Below are positions 16,347-25,018 of a stretch of 64,000 nucleotides of DNA, one piece after another. The DNA is taken from NCBI RefSeq assembly GCF_017676345.1, contig NZ_JAFFZM010000010.1, positions 186,001 to 250,000 on the forward strand, in the 5' to 3' direction. A program made the position numbers and the translations under genes. The number at the start of each line of letters is the position of its first letter. Within the stretch, counting starts at the first letter, position 1. The notes under the pieces are model-generated. The model was given only the letters and a program-made list of their open reading frames with translations, made no database searches and had not been told where the DNA came from. The stretch is from Streptomyces smyrnaeus. Its GTDB lineage: Bacteria; Actinomycetota; Actinomycetes; Streptomycetales; Streptomycetaceae.

Positions 16347-17102
16347 TTACGACGGAGCGGAACCGCCCGGCCGCAGCTCGGCGAGCAACCGGGGAAGGGC
16401 CTGCCCGATCGGGTCCCGCACCACTTCGTCGGCGATCGGGTCGTACGGCGTCGGCTCGGCGTTCACGATGACGAGCCGGGCCCCGTGCTCGGCCGCCAGC
16501 CCGGCGAGGGAGGCGGCGGGCTGCACCTGGAGGCTGGTGCCCACGGCGAGGAAGACGTCGCAGGCCTTGGCCACCGCCACGGCCTCGGCCAGCACTTCGC
16601 CGTCGAGCTGCTGCCCGAACATCACGGTGGCGGACTTGAGGACGCCCCCGCACGCCTCGCACGCGGGGTCCGGCTCACCCGCCGCCACCCGGGCCAGCGC
16701 CTGTTCCATCGTCGAGCGCGCCCCGCACTCCGTGCACAGCACCGTGCGGGCGTTCCCGTGCAGCTCCAGCACCTTCCGCCCGGGGACACCCGCGGCCTGA
16801 TGCAGCCCGTCGACGTTCTGCGTGATGACCCGCACCGGGGTGCCCGTGCGCTCCAGCCGCGCGATCGCCTCGTGCGCCGCGTTGGGGACGGACTTCCACA
16901 CGGGGCTCTCGCCGCGCATCCGCCACGAGCGGCGGCGGATGTCGGGGTCCGCCATGTAGTACGCGTAGGTGACCAGCTTCTCGGCCTCCGGATCCTTGCG
17001 CCAGACACCCTGCGGGCCCCGGTAGTCCGGGATACCGGAGTCCGTGGAGATCCCCGCCCCGGTCAGGATCGCCACCAGCGGAGCGCTGTCCCTTTCAGCC
17101 AT
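16347..17102 (-). CDS. cobB: NAD-dependent protein deacetylase, sirtuin family
   Basis: 251 residues from the ATG at 17102. Sir2 hallmarks are all present: GAGIS at 15-19, the TQNVDGLH NAD-pocket motif, catalytic His115 (LELHG), a structural zinc site formed by Cys123, Cys126, Cys148 and Cys151, and GTSLQVQPAA near the C-terminus. It removes acetyl groups from lysines (for example of acetyl-CoA synthetase) with NAD consumption. Length is normal. It converges with the B3/B4 gene (15-nt gap) and diverges from an inositol-phosphatase relic immediately upstream. Confidence 0.92.
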   Translation of the reverse strand: MAERDSAPLVAILTGAGISTDSGIPDYRGPQGVWRKDPEAEKLVTYAYYMADPDIRRRSWRMRGESPVWKSVPNAAHEAIARLERTGTPVRVITQNVDGLHQAAGVPGRKVLELHGNARTVLCTECGARSTMEQALARVAAGEPDPACEACGGVLKSATVMFGQQLDGEVLAEAVAVAKACDVFLAVGTSLQVQPAASLAGLAAEHGARLVIVNAEPTPYDPIADEVVRDPIGQALPRLLAELRPGGSAPS

Positions 17103-17111
17103 GGGACCAGC

Positions 17112-17714
17112 CTAGTTCTCCACCTGGCCGAGGCGGCCGGTGCGCACGACCTGGTCACCGTCGCCGGCCAGCGCGCCGAACAGCAACTGTCCGAGGCGCT
17201 GCGCCGGTTGCTGCCCGGCTCCGCCGTCGTCGGCGAGGAGACCGTGCACGCCCACCCGGCGTCCTACGCGGCGCCAGCCTTCGGCCGGGCGGTGCCCCCA
17301 GCCGTGGCGGGGGACGAGGGCTTTTGCACCATGGTCGCCCTCGCCCACGGTGCGACCCTCGCCGGGTGGATCCTGGCCCCGGCGCTCGACAGGACGGCCA
17401 CAGCGCGGCGCGGCGGCGGCGCGTTCCTCAACGGTGGGCCGCTGCGGGCCGGTTCACCCGCGGCGGGCGCCACGCTGCACGTCGCCGTCTCGCACCCGGA
17501 CCACACGGACGCCGCCCAGGAGCGCGCGCTGCGCGGACTGCGTACGGACGGCATGGACGTACGACCCACCGGGTCCGCGGGGCTCGAACTGGCGGGAGGC
17601 AACGCGCTGCCGTTCACCGCCGCGCGTGACGCGGACACGACCCGGCGTATGGTGGGGCTGCTGCGCAACGGAAGCGACGACAGCGACGACAGTCACCGGA
17701 GCCGGCCCGCCTGA
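17112..17714 (+). pseudogene. Decayed inositol monophosphatase-family gene
   Basis: The frame reads like an inositol monophosphatase: LVTVAGQRAEQQLSEALR, PGSAVVGEE, then GFCTMVALAHGATLAGWILAPAL and GGGAFLNGGPL. It has no start codon or ribosome binding site at the expected place, because homology begins right beside the sirtuin start; the first in-frame GTG is at 17244. The metal-binding DPxDGT motif that should precede GFCTMVAL is replaced by a short unrelated stretch, and the C-terminal WD region also looks shortened. It therefore appears N-truncated and catalytically dead although no stop interrupts the frame. A diverged, repurposed protein is the alternative. Confidence 0.6.
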
Positions 17715-17749
17715 CCCGGGCCGGGCGGGCCGGGCGAGGGGAGCCGCAA

Positions 17750-19180
17750 GTGCCATCGATCAGGGACGCGGTGGTCGTGGGGGCCGGCCCCAACGGGCTG
17801 ACGGCAGCCGTGGAGCTGGCCCGGCGCGGCTTCGAGGTCGAGCTGTTCGAGGCCCGCGAGACCGTGGGCGGTGGCGCCCGTACCGAGGAGTTGACGCTGC
17901 CGGGCTTCCGGCACGACCCCTGCTCCGCCGTCCATCCCACCGGCGCCGTGTCCCCCGCCTTCCGCGCCATGCCGCTGGAGCGGTACGGACTGGAGTGGCT
18001 GCACCCCGAACTCCCCCTCGCGCACCCCTTCCCCGACGGCAGCGCGGCCGTGCTGGCCCGCTCGGTCGGTGAGACGGCGGCCTCCCTCGGGCCGCGGGAC
18101 GCGGGGGCCTACCGGCGTCTGGTCGGTCCGTATCTGCGCCGCTGGGAGACGCTCGCCGAGGACTTCTTCGGCTACGGCTCCGCCCTCAACGGGCGCTTCC
18201 CCACCGACCCGGTGCAGCTCGTCCGGTTCGGTCTGACCGGTCTGCAGCCGGTCACCTGGTCCAAGGTCCGCTTCCGCGACGAGAAGGCCCGCGCGCTGCT
18301 CGCCGGTATGGCGGGGCACGTCATCGCACCGATGAACAACCCGTTCATGACGGCTCCGGCCCTCGTCTTCGCGCTCGCCGGCCATGTCGTCGGCTGGCCG
18401 GTACCGCGTGGCGGCTCGCAGGCCATCTCCGACGCGCTGGCCGGATATCTGCGGGCGCTGGGCGGCACGATCCACACCGGCACCGAGGTCAAACGCCTGG
18501 ACGAACTCCCGCCCGCCCGCGCCTACGTCTTCGACACCTCGCCGACCGCGCTGGCCCGTATCGCCGGGCTGGGCAGCGCCTATGACAACGTCCGCTACGG
18601 CGCCAGCCTCTTCAAGGTCGACTACGCGTTGGACGGTCCCGTCCCATGGACCTCCCACGACGCGGCCCGCGCCGGAACGGTGCACGTCGGCCCCACGCTG
18701 GACGACATCGACACCGCGATGCGGGACGCTGTCGTACGCGGCCGGGCCCCTCAGCGGCCCTTCCTGATCACCTCCCAGCCCAGCCTCGTCGACCCCTCCC
18801 GCGCCCCCGAGGGCAAACACGTCTTCTGGGCCTACGGCCATCTGCCCAACGGCTGGGAGGACGACGCCACCGAGGCGGTGGAGGGCCAGATCGAACGCTT
18901 CGCGCCCGGCTTCCGCGACCGGGTGCTGGCCCGCGCGACCGCGGGGCCGCCGCAGCTCGCCGCGCGCAACGCCAACTACGTGGGCGGCGACATCGCCTGC
19001 GGTTCGGCCGCCGGGCTGCGGCTGCTGATCCGGCCCAAGCTCAAGCGCGTCCCGTACGAGACCGCACACCCGTCCGTCTATCTGTGCTCCTCCGCGGCCC
19101 CGCCCGGTCCCGGCGTGCACGGCATGGCGGGCCACCACGCGGCCCGGGCCGTCTGGCGCCGCCTCCGCCGCACACGGTGA
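17750..19180 (+). CDS. FAD-dependent oxidoreductase, phytoene desaturase-like
   Basis: 476 residues from the GTG at 17750 behind GAGGGGAG. The N-terminal [19 protein letters not shown] is the dinucleotide-binding fold for FAD, followed by [17 protein letters not shown] (flavin ribose Glu). Other family marks are [22 protein letters not shown] and the C-terminal [16 protein letters not shown]. It belongs to the broad phytoene desaturase/CrtI-related group (COG1233), but no carotenoid synthase gene is nearby, so the substrate is open. It follows the inositol-phosphatase relic by 35 nt. Confidence 0.83.
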   Translation: MPSIRDAVVVGAGPNGLTAAVELARRGFEVELFEARETVGGGARTEELTLPGFRHDPCSAVHPTGAVSPAFRAMPLERYGLEWLHPELPLAHPFPDGSAAVLARSVGETAASLGPRDAGAYRRLVGPYLRRWETLAEDFFGYGSALNGRFPTDPVQLVRFGLTGLQPVTWSKVRFRDEKARALLAGMAGHVIAPMNNPFMTAPALVFALAGHVVGWPVPRGGSQAISDALAGYLRALGGTIHTGTEVKRLDELPPARAYVFDTSPTALARIAGLGSAYDNVRYGASLFKVDYALDGPVPWTSHDAARAGTVHVGPTLDDIDTAMRDAVVRGRAPQRPFLITSQPSLVDPSRAPEGKHVFWAYGHLPNGWEDDATEAVEGQIERFAPGFRDRVLARATAGPPQLAARNANYVGGDIACGSAAGLRLLIRPKLKRVPYETAHPSVYLCSSAAPPGPGVHGMAGHHAARAVWRRLRRTR

Positions 19181-19291
19181 GGCGCAGCGCCGCCCGAGGT
19201 GGTGGCCCATGGTCGAGGGAGGCGTGGGAAAGATAGGGTCCCCAAGGCGCGACTGCCTGTTCGACCAACAGAGAGACCCAGGGGCAGAACC

Positions 19292-20425
19292 ATGACAACG
19301 ACGGCCCGGACCACACCGGCGCGCGTGCTGATCGCCGCGGACAAGTTCAAGGGATCGCTGACGGCCGTCGAGGTCGCAGAGCGTCTCACGGTGGGAATCC
19401 GGAAAGCGCGCCCCGAGGTGGACGTGGAGGCCCTGCCGGTGGCGGACGGCGGCGACGGCACCGTCGCGGCGGCCGTCGCCAACGGCTTCGCCCGTCACGA
19501 GGTGGAGGTGACCGGACCCCTCGGCGCCCCCGTCACGGCCGCCTTCGCGCTGCGCGAGGGCACCGCCGTGGTGGAGATGGCCGAGGCGTCCGGCCTGCAG
19601 CATCTGCCGCCCGGGGTCTTCGTACCGCTCACAGCCACCACCTACGGCGCCGGTCAGCTGCTGCTGGCCGCCGTCGAGGCGGGGGCGCACACCATCATCT
19701 TCGGGGTCGGCGGCTCGGCCACCACCGACGGCGGCGCCGGCATGCTCGACGCGCTGGGCGCCCGGCTGCTGGATCGGGACGGCGACTCCATCCCGTGGGG
19801 CGGCGGCGGGCTGCGCGAGCTGGTCTCCGCCGACCTGTCCGAGATGGATCCCCGGCTCAAGAACGTCGAGGTGGTGCTCGCCAGCGACGTCGACAACCCG
19901 CTGACCGGGCCCAAGGGCGCCGCTGCCGTCTACGGCCCGCAGAAGGGCGCCGCCGAGGAGGACGTGCAGCTGCTGGACGCCGCCCTCACCCACTTCGCCG
20001 AGGTCCTCGGCGAGCAGGAGGCCGCCGCCTCGCCCGGCGCGGGCGCCGCGGGCGGCATCGGCTTCGGTGCCCTCGTCGGGTTGCGCGCCCGGTTCCGGCC
20101 CGGCATCGAGATCCTGATGGAGGAGCTGGGCGTGGAGGCCGCCATCGGCCGGGCCACCCTCGTGGTCACGGGGGAGGGGTCGCTGGACGAGCAGACCCTG
20201 CACGGGAAGGCCCCGGCGGGCGTCGCGGCGGCGGCGCGGCGCGCCGGTAAGCCGGTGGTGGCCGTCTGCGGGCGGCTCGCCATCGGGAAGAAGGATCTGC
20301 AGGCCGCCGGCATCGAGAAGGCCTATGCGCTCACCGACATCGAGGCCGACGTCGAGCGCTGCATCGCGGAGGCTGGTCCGCTGCTGGAGACGCTCGCCGA
20401 GCGCCTCGCCGCCGACCGGCTGTAG
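19292..20425 (+). CDS. Glycerate kinase (GarK/GlxK family)
   Basis: 377 residues from the ATG at 19292. The family start RVLIAADKFKGSLTAVEVA is clear, as are ADGGDGT, GVGGSATTDGGAGMLDALGAR, the Gly-rich segment AGAAGGIGFG and TGEGSLDEQTLHGKAP near the C-terminus. It phosphorylates D-glycerate to 2-phosphoglycerate, feeding photorespiration-type or glyoxylate-derived glycerate into glycolysis. The glyoxylate made by the nearby ethylmalonyl-CoA operon could be one source of glycerate (inference). A strong hairpin terminator follows 58 nt after the stop. Confidence 0.9.
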   Translation: MTTTARTTPARVLIAADKFKGSLTAVEVAERLTVGIRKARPEVDVEALPVADGGDGTVAAAVANGFARHEVEVTGPLGAPVTAAFALREGTAVVEMAEASGLQHLPPGVFVPLTATTYGAGQLLLAAVEAGAHTIIFGVGGSATTDGGAGMLDALGARLLDRDGDSIPWGGGGLRELVSADLSEMDPRLKNVEVVLASDVDNPLTGPKGAAAVYGPQKGAAEEDVQLLDAALTHFAEVLGEQEAAASPGAGAAGGIGFGALVGLRARFRPGIEILMEELGVEAAIGRATLVVTGEGSLDEQTLHGKAPAGVAAAARRAGKPVVAVCGRLAIGKKDLQAAGIEKAYALTDIEADVERCIAEAGPLLETLAERLAADRL

Positions 20426-20483
20426 CCGCGCCGGACCCGCCCCGTACCCGGAGCACAAGGCTCCGCACCGTACCCGGAGCAAC

Positions 20484-20520
20484 AAGAGGGGCCCGCCGCA
20501 GTGCGCGGCGGGCCCCTCTT
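20484..20520. terminator. Strong bidirectional hairpin terminator
   Basis: A perfect 16-bp stem (AAGAGGGGCCCGCCGC at 20484-20499 with its complement at 20505-20520) closes a five-base loop AGTGC, with A and T bases at the stem ends. It lies between the glycerate kinase gene and the converging pssA gene, so it can end both transcripts. Confidence 0.9.
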
Positions 20521-20541
20521 CGTGAGCGTATGGAGCGTCGG

Positions 20542-21456
20542 TCAGCCCTGGGCGGCGGCCCGTGCCTCGCGGCGGTTGTCGCGGAACGCGTTCACCCGGC
20601 GTGCTGTGGCGAACAGCGGAATCACCGCGCCGAGGACGACCTGGAGGGCGCAGCCGGTCTGGAGCAGCAGCTCGCCTCCGGGAGCGTCGAAGGCCCAGGA
20701 GGCGAGGAGCCCCATGCTGAGCGCGATCCAGCACAGCATCGCCACGGCCAGCCGACCTCGCGGCTTCGGGTACTCCACGCGGCTGACCATCAGCCATGCG
20801 ACGCCGAGGATGCCGAGCGCGGTCGGCAGGAAGGGCAGCTCCAGCAGCACGATGGAGATGACGGTCAAGGCGCCGAAGGGTCCTGGCATGCCCTGGAACA
20901 TTCCGTTCCGCATCGGCACGCAGGAGAACCGCGCAAGCCGTAGCACCACCGCCAGGAGGACCACCACGGCGGCGACCACGGAGATCCGCTGGTGTGCGTC
21001 GTTGGCGACCATGCCCCAGACGGCCACGAAGTAGGCGGGCGCCAGTCCGAAGCTGATGAGGTCGGAGAGGTTGTCCAACTCGGCGCCCATGGCCGAGCTG
21101 CGCAGCTTGCGTGCGACCAGCCCGTCGAACAGGTCGAAGACGGCGGCCATCAGCATCAGCACCACGGCGGTGGCGGCGCTGTGCCGGGCCATACCGCCGT
21201 CCTCGCTGCCGGTCAGATGCGGGATGAGGACGCCGGTGGTGGTGAAGTACACCGCCATGAAGCCACAGGTGGCGTTGCCCAGCGTGAGGGTGTCCGCGAT
21301 CGACAGCCGGGTCGACAGCGGCATCTCGTCGTCGGCGTCGTCCGCGTAGTCGTCGTCCGCGTACTCGGCGTATCCGGCGAAGTCGTCCTCCCGGTCGGTG
21401 GACCGCTCCGCCGCGGGGACCCAGGCGGCCTGGGCGTCGGGATCAATCACGGTCAA
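20542..21456 (-). CDS. pssA: CDP-diacylglycerol-serine O-phosphatidyltransferase
   Basis: An integral membrane CDP-alcohol phosphatidyltransferase of about 304 residues. The signature D-x2-D-G-x2-A-R-x8-G-x3-D-x3-D is intact in DLFDGLVARKL ... GAELDNLSD, preceded by IADTLTLGNATCGF. It makes phosphatidylserine from CDP-diacylglycerol and serine, the substrate of the adjacent decarboxylase. The first ~45 residues are Asp/Tyr-rich and probably cytoplasmic. Start is uncertain: TTG at 21456 has GGGGGTGA at ideal spacing, while GTG at 21450 overlaps the psd stop by eight bases. Either way it is translationally coupled to psd. Confidence 0.92.
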   Translation of the reverse strand: MTVIDPDAQAAWVPAAERSTDREDDFAGYAEYADDDYADDADDEMPLSTRLSIADTLTLGNATCGFMAVYFTTTGVLIPHLTGSEDGGMARHSAATAVVLMLMAAVFDLFDGLVARKLRSSAMGAELDNLSDLISFGLAPAYFVAVWGMVANDAHQRISVVAAVVVLLAVVLRLARFSCVPMRNGMFQGMPGPFGALTVISIVLLELPFLPTALGILGVAWLMVSRVEYPKPRGRLAVAMLCWIALSMGLLASWAFDAPGGELLLQTGCALQVVLGAVIPLFATARRVNAFRDNRREARAAAQG

Positions 21457-22132
21457 GGCGAGTCACCCCCGCTGTCGTGGTCTGACCGACCTCCACGGCC
21501 GTCTCGACGCCCTCGGGGAGGTAGAGGTCCACCCGGGAGCCGAACCTGATCAGCCCGAGGCGCTCGCCCTGCTCGACCTTGGCACCACTGGGCACGTACG
21601 GCACGATCCGCCGGGCCACGGCACCGGCGATCTGGACCATCTCGATATCGCCCAGCTCGGTGTCGAAGTGCCAGACGACGCGCTCGTTGTTCTCGCTCTC
21701 CTTGTTGAACGCGGGAACGTAGCCGCCGGGGATGTGCTCGACGGACGTCACCGTGCCCGCGAGCGGGGCGCGGTTGACGTGGACGTTCAGCGGGCTCATG
21801 AAGATGGCGACGCGGGTACGGCCGTCCTGCCACGGCATGATGCTCTGCACCACGCCGTCGGCCGGGGAGATCACCCGGCCCTGGCCGATTTCCCGCTCCG
21901 GGTCCCGGAAGAACCACAGCATCCCGGCGGCGAGCGCCGTCGCGGGTACGGCGACCAGTGCGGCGCGCTTCGACCTGCGGGCGCGTGCCAGGCTGAGAGC
22001 CGCCGTCGCCACGGTCGGGACGAGCCACGGCGAGGCTCCGCGTGCCAGGCGCACCCGGGGTGCACCGGGCGTGCCGTGGTCGGTGCCGGACGAGGGAGAG
22101 CCGCTGGGTGCTGTGGATGGGCTGTGGGGCAT
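21443..22132 (-). CDS. psd: Phosphatidylserine decarboxylase proenzyme
   Basis: 229 residues from the ATG at 22132. The short, archaetidylserine-type decarboxylase is recognised by WFFRDPERE, ISPADGVVQSI, FMSPLNVHVNRAP and the self-cleavage site Gly-Ser in IRFGSRVDLYLP, which yields the pyruvoyl alpha subunit. One or two hydrophobic segments near residues 36-73 would anchor it. It converts phosphatidylserine to phosphatidylethanolamine. It lies upstream of and overlaps pssA, so the two enzymes of the pathway are made together. Confidence 0.93.
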   Translation of the reverse strand: MPHSPSTAPSGSPSSGTDHGTPGAPRVRLARGASPWLVPTVATAALSLARARRSKRAALVAVPATALAAGMLWFFRDPEREIGQGRVISPADGVVQSIMPWQDGRTRVAIFMSPLNVHVNRAPLAGTVTSVEHIPGGYVPAFNKESENNERVVWHFDTELGDIEMVQIAGAVARRIVPYVPSGAKVEQGERLGLIRFGSRVDLYLPEGVETAVEVGQTTTAGVTRLDRD

Positions 22133-22266
22133 GAATGACCTTCGTAGCGGAGGGAGCCGCGTAGGTGACAGGGGGACGGCGGCTTTCCCGGGATGCTATC
22201 GGTTTCTGATGGCAACTGGGCAAGCCAGCGGGCCAGTCAGTGACCGAAGTCCCGGTCCGGGGTGCG

Positions 22267-22281
22267 CCTTGAAATCTCAAG
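22267..22281. promoter_or_regulatory. Inverted repeat and shared 14-base element upstream of psd
   Basis: CTTGA-AATC-TCAAG at 22268-22281 is a 5-bp inverted repeat. The 14 bases GCCTTGAAATCTCA (22267-22280) recur with one change upstream of ccr (28677-28690). It lies about 135 bp upstream of the psd start in an AT-richer patch, which suggests a common regulator of the two operons. Confidence 0.35.
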
Positions 22282-22302
22282 AAAACACCCCGAAACGGAC
22301 AT

Positions 22303-23517
22303 TCAGCCCTGGCTGCGGTACTCCTCCAGGAGCCGCCGGCCCACGATCATTTTCTGGATCTCTGCGGTTCCTTCGCCGATCAGCAGCATCGGCGCCTCCC
22401 GGTAGAGCCGCTCGATCTCGTACTCCTTGCTGAAACCGTACCCGCCGTGGATGCGGAAGGCGTCCTCCACGACCTCCTTGCAGTACTCGGAGGCGAGATA
22501 TTTCGCCATTCCCGCCTCCAGGTCATTGCGTTGGCCGGAGTCCTTCTTGCGGGCGGCACCCACCATCAGGGCGTGTGCCGCCTCGACCTTCGTGGCCATT
22601 TCGGCCAGCTTGAACTGAATGGCCTGATGCCCCGCTATGGGCTTGCCAAACGTGTGACGCTGCTGCGCGTAGTCGATTCCGAGCTCGAACGCACGCTGCG
22701 CGACCCCGCAGCCACGTGCCGCGACGTTCACCCGGCCGACCTCGACCCCGTCCATCATCTGGTAGAAACCGCGGCCGGTCGCGCCGCCGAGCACCCGGTC
22801 GGCCGGAATCCGCAGGTCATCCATGATCAGCTCGGTGGTGTCGACGCCCTTGTAGCCCATTTTGTCGATCTTGCCGGGGATGGTGAGCCCGGCCCTGACC
22901 TGGCCGAAACCAGGCTCCTTCTCCACCAGGAAGGTCGTCATCGACTTGTGCGGAGGCGTGCCGTCGGGGTGCCCCTCGTCCGTGCGGCACAGCACCGCGA
23001 CGAGCGTGGCGGATCCGCCGTTGGTCAGCCACATCTTCTGCCCGTTGAGCAGGAAGTCACCGCTGCCGTCCGGAGCGGGGACCCCCTTCGAGGTGATGGC
23101 CGACACGTCCGAGCCCAGGCCCGGTTCGGACATCGAGAAGGCACCGCGGACCTCGCCCGTGGCCATCTTCGGCAGGAAGTGGTCCTTCTGCTCCTGCGTG
23201 CCGTGCTGCTTGAGCATGTACGCCACGATGAAGTGCGTGTTGATGATGCCGGAGACGCTCATCCAGCCGCGTGCGATCTCCTCCACGCACAGCGCGTAGG
23301 TGAGCAGCGACTCGCCCAGCCCGCCGTACTCCTCGGGAATCATCAGGCCGAAGATGCCCAGTTCCTTCAGGCCCTCGACGATCTCGCTGGGGTACTCGTC
23401 CTTGTGCTCCAGCTGAGTGGCGACCGGCAGGATCTCCTTGTCGACGAAGCTGCGCACCGTCGAGAGGATCTCCTGCTGTATCTCCGTCAGACCCTCGGTC
23501 TGCGCCAGCCGTCCCAT
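22303..23517 (-). CDS. mcd: Acyl-CoA dehydrogenase, probably methylsuccinyl-CoA dehydrogenase
   Basis: 404 residues from the ATG at 23517, one base after the mch stop (TGAGATG), so coupled translation is likely. It is an FAD-dependent acyl-CoA dehydrogenase: AFSMSEPGLGSDVSAI, KMWLTNGGSATL, the helical QRHTFGKPIAGHQAIQFKLA and the C-terminal YREAPMLLIGEGTAEIQ. As the last gene of the ethylmalonyl-CoA operon it should oxidise (2S)-methylsuccinyl-CoA to mesaconyl-CoA. It is shorter than the proteobacterial Mcd (about 550 residues), so the assignment rests on operon position. A general short-chain acyl-CoA dehydrogenase is the alternative. Confidence 0.85.
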   Translation of the reverse strand: MGRLAQTEGLTEIQQEILSTVRSFVDKEILPVATQLEHKDEYPSEIVEGLKELGIFGLMIPEEYGGLGESLLTYALCVEEIARGWMSVSGIINTHFIVAYMLKQHGTQEQKDHFLPKMATGEVRGAFSMSEPGLGSDVSAITSKGVPAPDGSGDFLLNGQKMWLTNGGSATLVAVLCRTDEGHPDGTPPHKSMTTFLVEKEPGFGQVRAGLTIPGKIDKMGYKGVDTTELIMDDLRIPADRVLGGATGRGFYQMMDGVEVGRVNVAARGCGVAQRAFELGIDYAQQRHTFGKPIAGHQAIQFKLAEMATKVEAAHALMVGAARKKDSGQRNDLEAGMAKYLASEYCKEVVEDAFRIHGGYGFSKEYEIERLYREAPMLLIGEGTAEIQKMIVGRRLLEEYRSQG

Positions 23518-23518
23518 C

Positions 23519-24043
23519 TCACCTACCGCCCTTCGGCGCCGGCTCGCGCAGTTCGGGGCGGCCCGGCTGCTCACCGCCGCGCTCCTTGACGTAGGTCTCG
23601 GTCGGCACCATCACCTTGCGCCGGAAGACGCACACCAGGGTGCCGTCCTGCTTGTAGCCCTTGGTCTCGACGTGCACGATCCCGCGGTCGCTCTTCGACT
23701 TCGACGGGGTCTTGTCCAGCACCGTCGTCTCGCCGTAGACGGTGTCGCCGTGGAAGGTCGGCGCCACGTGCTTGAGCGACTCGATCTCCAGATTGGCGAT
23801 GGCCTTCCCCGACACGTCCGGCACCGACATGCCCAGCAGCAGCGAGTAGATGTAGTTGCCCACCACCACGTTCCTGCCGAAGTCGGTCGTCGACCCGGCG
23901 TAGTTGCTGTCCAGGTGCAGCGGGTGGTGGTTCATGGTGAGCAGACAGAACAGGTGGTCGTCGTACTCGGTGACCGTCTTGCCCGGCCAGTGCTTGTAGG
24001 TCTCGCCGACGGTGAACTCTTCATAGGTGCGTCCGAACTGCAT
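23519..24043 (-). CDS. mch: MaoC-like hydratase, probably mesaconyl-C1-CoA hydratase
   Basis: 174 residues from the ATG at 24043. A single hot-dog-fold MaoC domain is present with the catalytic D-x4-H-x pattern in TMNHHPLHLDSNYA, and an N-terminal HWPGKTVTEYDDHLFC. In the ethylmalonyl-CoA pathway Mch hydrates mesaconyl-C1-CoA to beta-methylmalyl-CoA. Proteobacterial Mch has two fused hot-dog domains, whereas this one would need to dimerise. It lies 3 nt after mcl and 1 nt before mcd, in a tightly coupled operon. Confidence 0.85.
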   Translation of the reverse strand: MQFGRTYEEFTVGETYKHWPGKTVTEYDDHLFCLLTMNHHPLHLDSNYAGSTTDFGRNVVVGNYIYSLLLGMSVPDVSGKAIANLEIESLKHVAPTFHGDTVYGETTVLDKTPSKSKSDRGIVHVETKGYKQDGTLVCVFRRKVMVPTETYVKERGGEQPGRPELREPAPKGGR

Positions 24044-24046
24044 GGA

Positions 24047-25018
24047 TCAGTCCTCCGGAGGGGTGAAGGAGGTGGTGCGCCGCATGCCGGCGGCTCGGCC
24101 CTTGCCGGAGATGACCAGCGCCATCTTGCGGCTGGCCTCGTCGATCATCTCGTCGCCGAGCATCGCCGAGCCCTTCTTGCCGCCCGCCTCGGAGGTGTAG
24201 TACTCGTACGCGTCCAGAATCAGCTCGGCGTGGTCGTAGTCCTCCTGGGAGGGGGAGAAGACCTCGTTGGACACCTCCACCTGCCCCGGGTGCAGTACCC
24301 ACTTGCCGTCGAAACCGAGCGCGGCGGCACGCTGGGCGACCTTCCGGTAGCCCTCCACATCGCGGATCTGCAGATAGGGCCCGTCGATCGCCTGCAGATC
24401 GTGGGTACGGGCGGCCATCAGGATCCGCATCAGGATGTAGTGGTAGGCGTCGGCCGGGTAGCCGGGCGGCTGCTCGCCCACCACCAGCGACTTCATATTG
24501 ATGGACGCCATGAAGTCGGCCGGGCCGAAGACGATGGTCTCCATCCGGGGCGAGGCCGCGGCGATCTCGTCGACGTTCACCAGGCCCTTGGCGTTCTCGA
24601 TCTGCGCCTCGATGCCGATGCGGCCCACATCCAGGCCCACCGTCTTCTCGATCTGGGTCAGCAGCATGTCCAGGGCCTGCACCTGCGCGGCGTCCTGCAC
24701 CTTCGGCAGCATCACGCAGTCCAGATTGGCGCCCGCGCCCTCCACGACGGTCACCACGTCGCGGTAGGTCCACTCGGTGGTCCAGTCGTTGACCCGCACG
24801 ACGCGCGTCTTGCCACTCCAGTCGCCCTCGTTGAGGAACTTCACGATGGTGTGCCGCGCCTCCGGCTTGGCCAGCGGGGCGCAGGCGTCCTCCAGGTCGA
24901 GGAAGACCTGGTCGGCGGGGAGGCCCTGCGCCTTCTCCAGAAACCGCGGGTTGCTGCCCGGCACGGCCAGGCAGGAACGGCGCGGGCGGAGCGCACGCTG
25001 CCGGTTGTCGCTGTTCAC
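24047..25018 (-). CDS. mcl: L-malyl-CoA/beta-methylmalyl-CoA lyase (CitE-like)
   Basis: 323 residues from the GTG at 25018, overlapping the ecm stop by four bases. It is a HpcH/HpaI/CitE-type CoA lyase: CLAVPGSNPRFLEKA, QVFLDLEDACAP (metal Glu/Asp), MLPKVQDAAQV, IEAQIENAKGLVNVDEIA and KWVLHPGQVEVSNEVFSP. In this operon it should cleave beta-methylmalyl-CoA to glyoxylate and propionyl-CoA, and may also act on malyl-CoA. Its neighbours supply both the preceding and the earlier steps of the ethylmalonyl-CoA pathway. Confidence 0.9.
   Translation of the reverse strand: MNSDNRQRALRPRRSCLAVPGSNPRFLEKAQGLPADQVFLDLEDACAPLAKPEARHTIVKFLNEGDWSGKTRVVRVNDWTTEWTYRDVVTVVEGAGANLDCVMLPKVQDAAQVQALDMLLTQIEKTVGLDVGRIGIEAQIENAKGLVNVDEIAAASPRMETIVFGPADFMASINMKSLVVGEQPPGYPADAYHYILMRILMAARTHDLQAIDGPYLQIRDVEGYRKVAQRAAALGFDGKWVLHPGQVEVSNEVFSPSQEDYDHAELILDAYEYYTSEAGGKKGSAMLGDEMIDEASRKMALVISGKGRAAGMRRTTSFTPPED

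Noticed and set aside
17693-20797. A 3.1-kb open frame on the minus strand opposite the FAD oxidoreductase and glycerate kinase genes
   Set aside because: Its protein is Arg/Gly/Ala-rich with no domain, and the plus-strand genes have clear family motifs; it is an artefact of high GC content.
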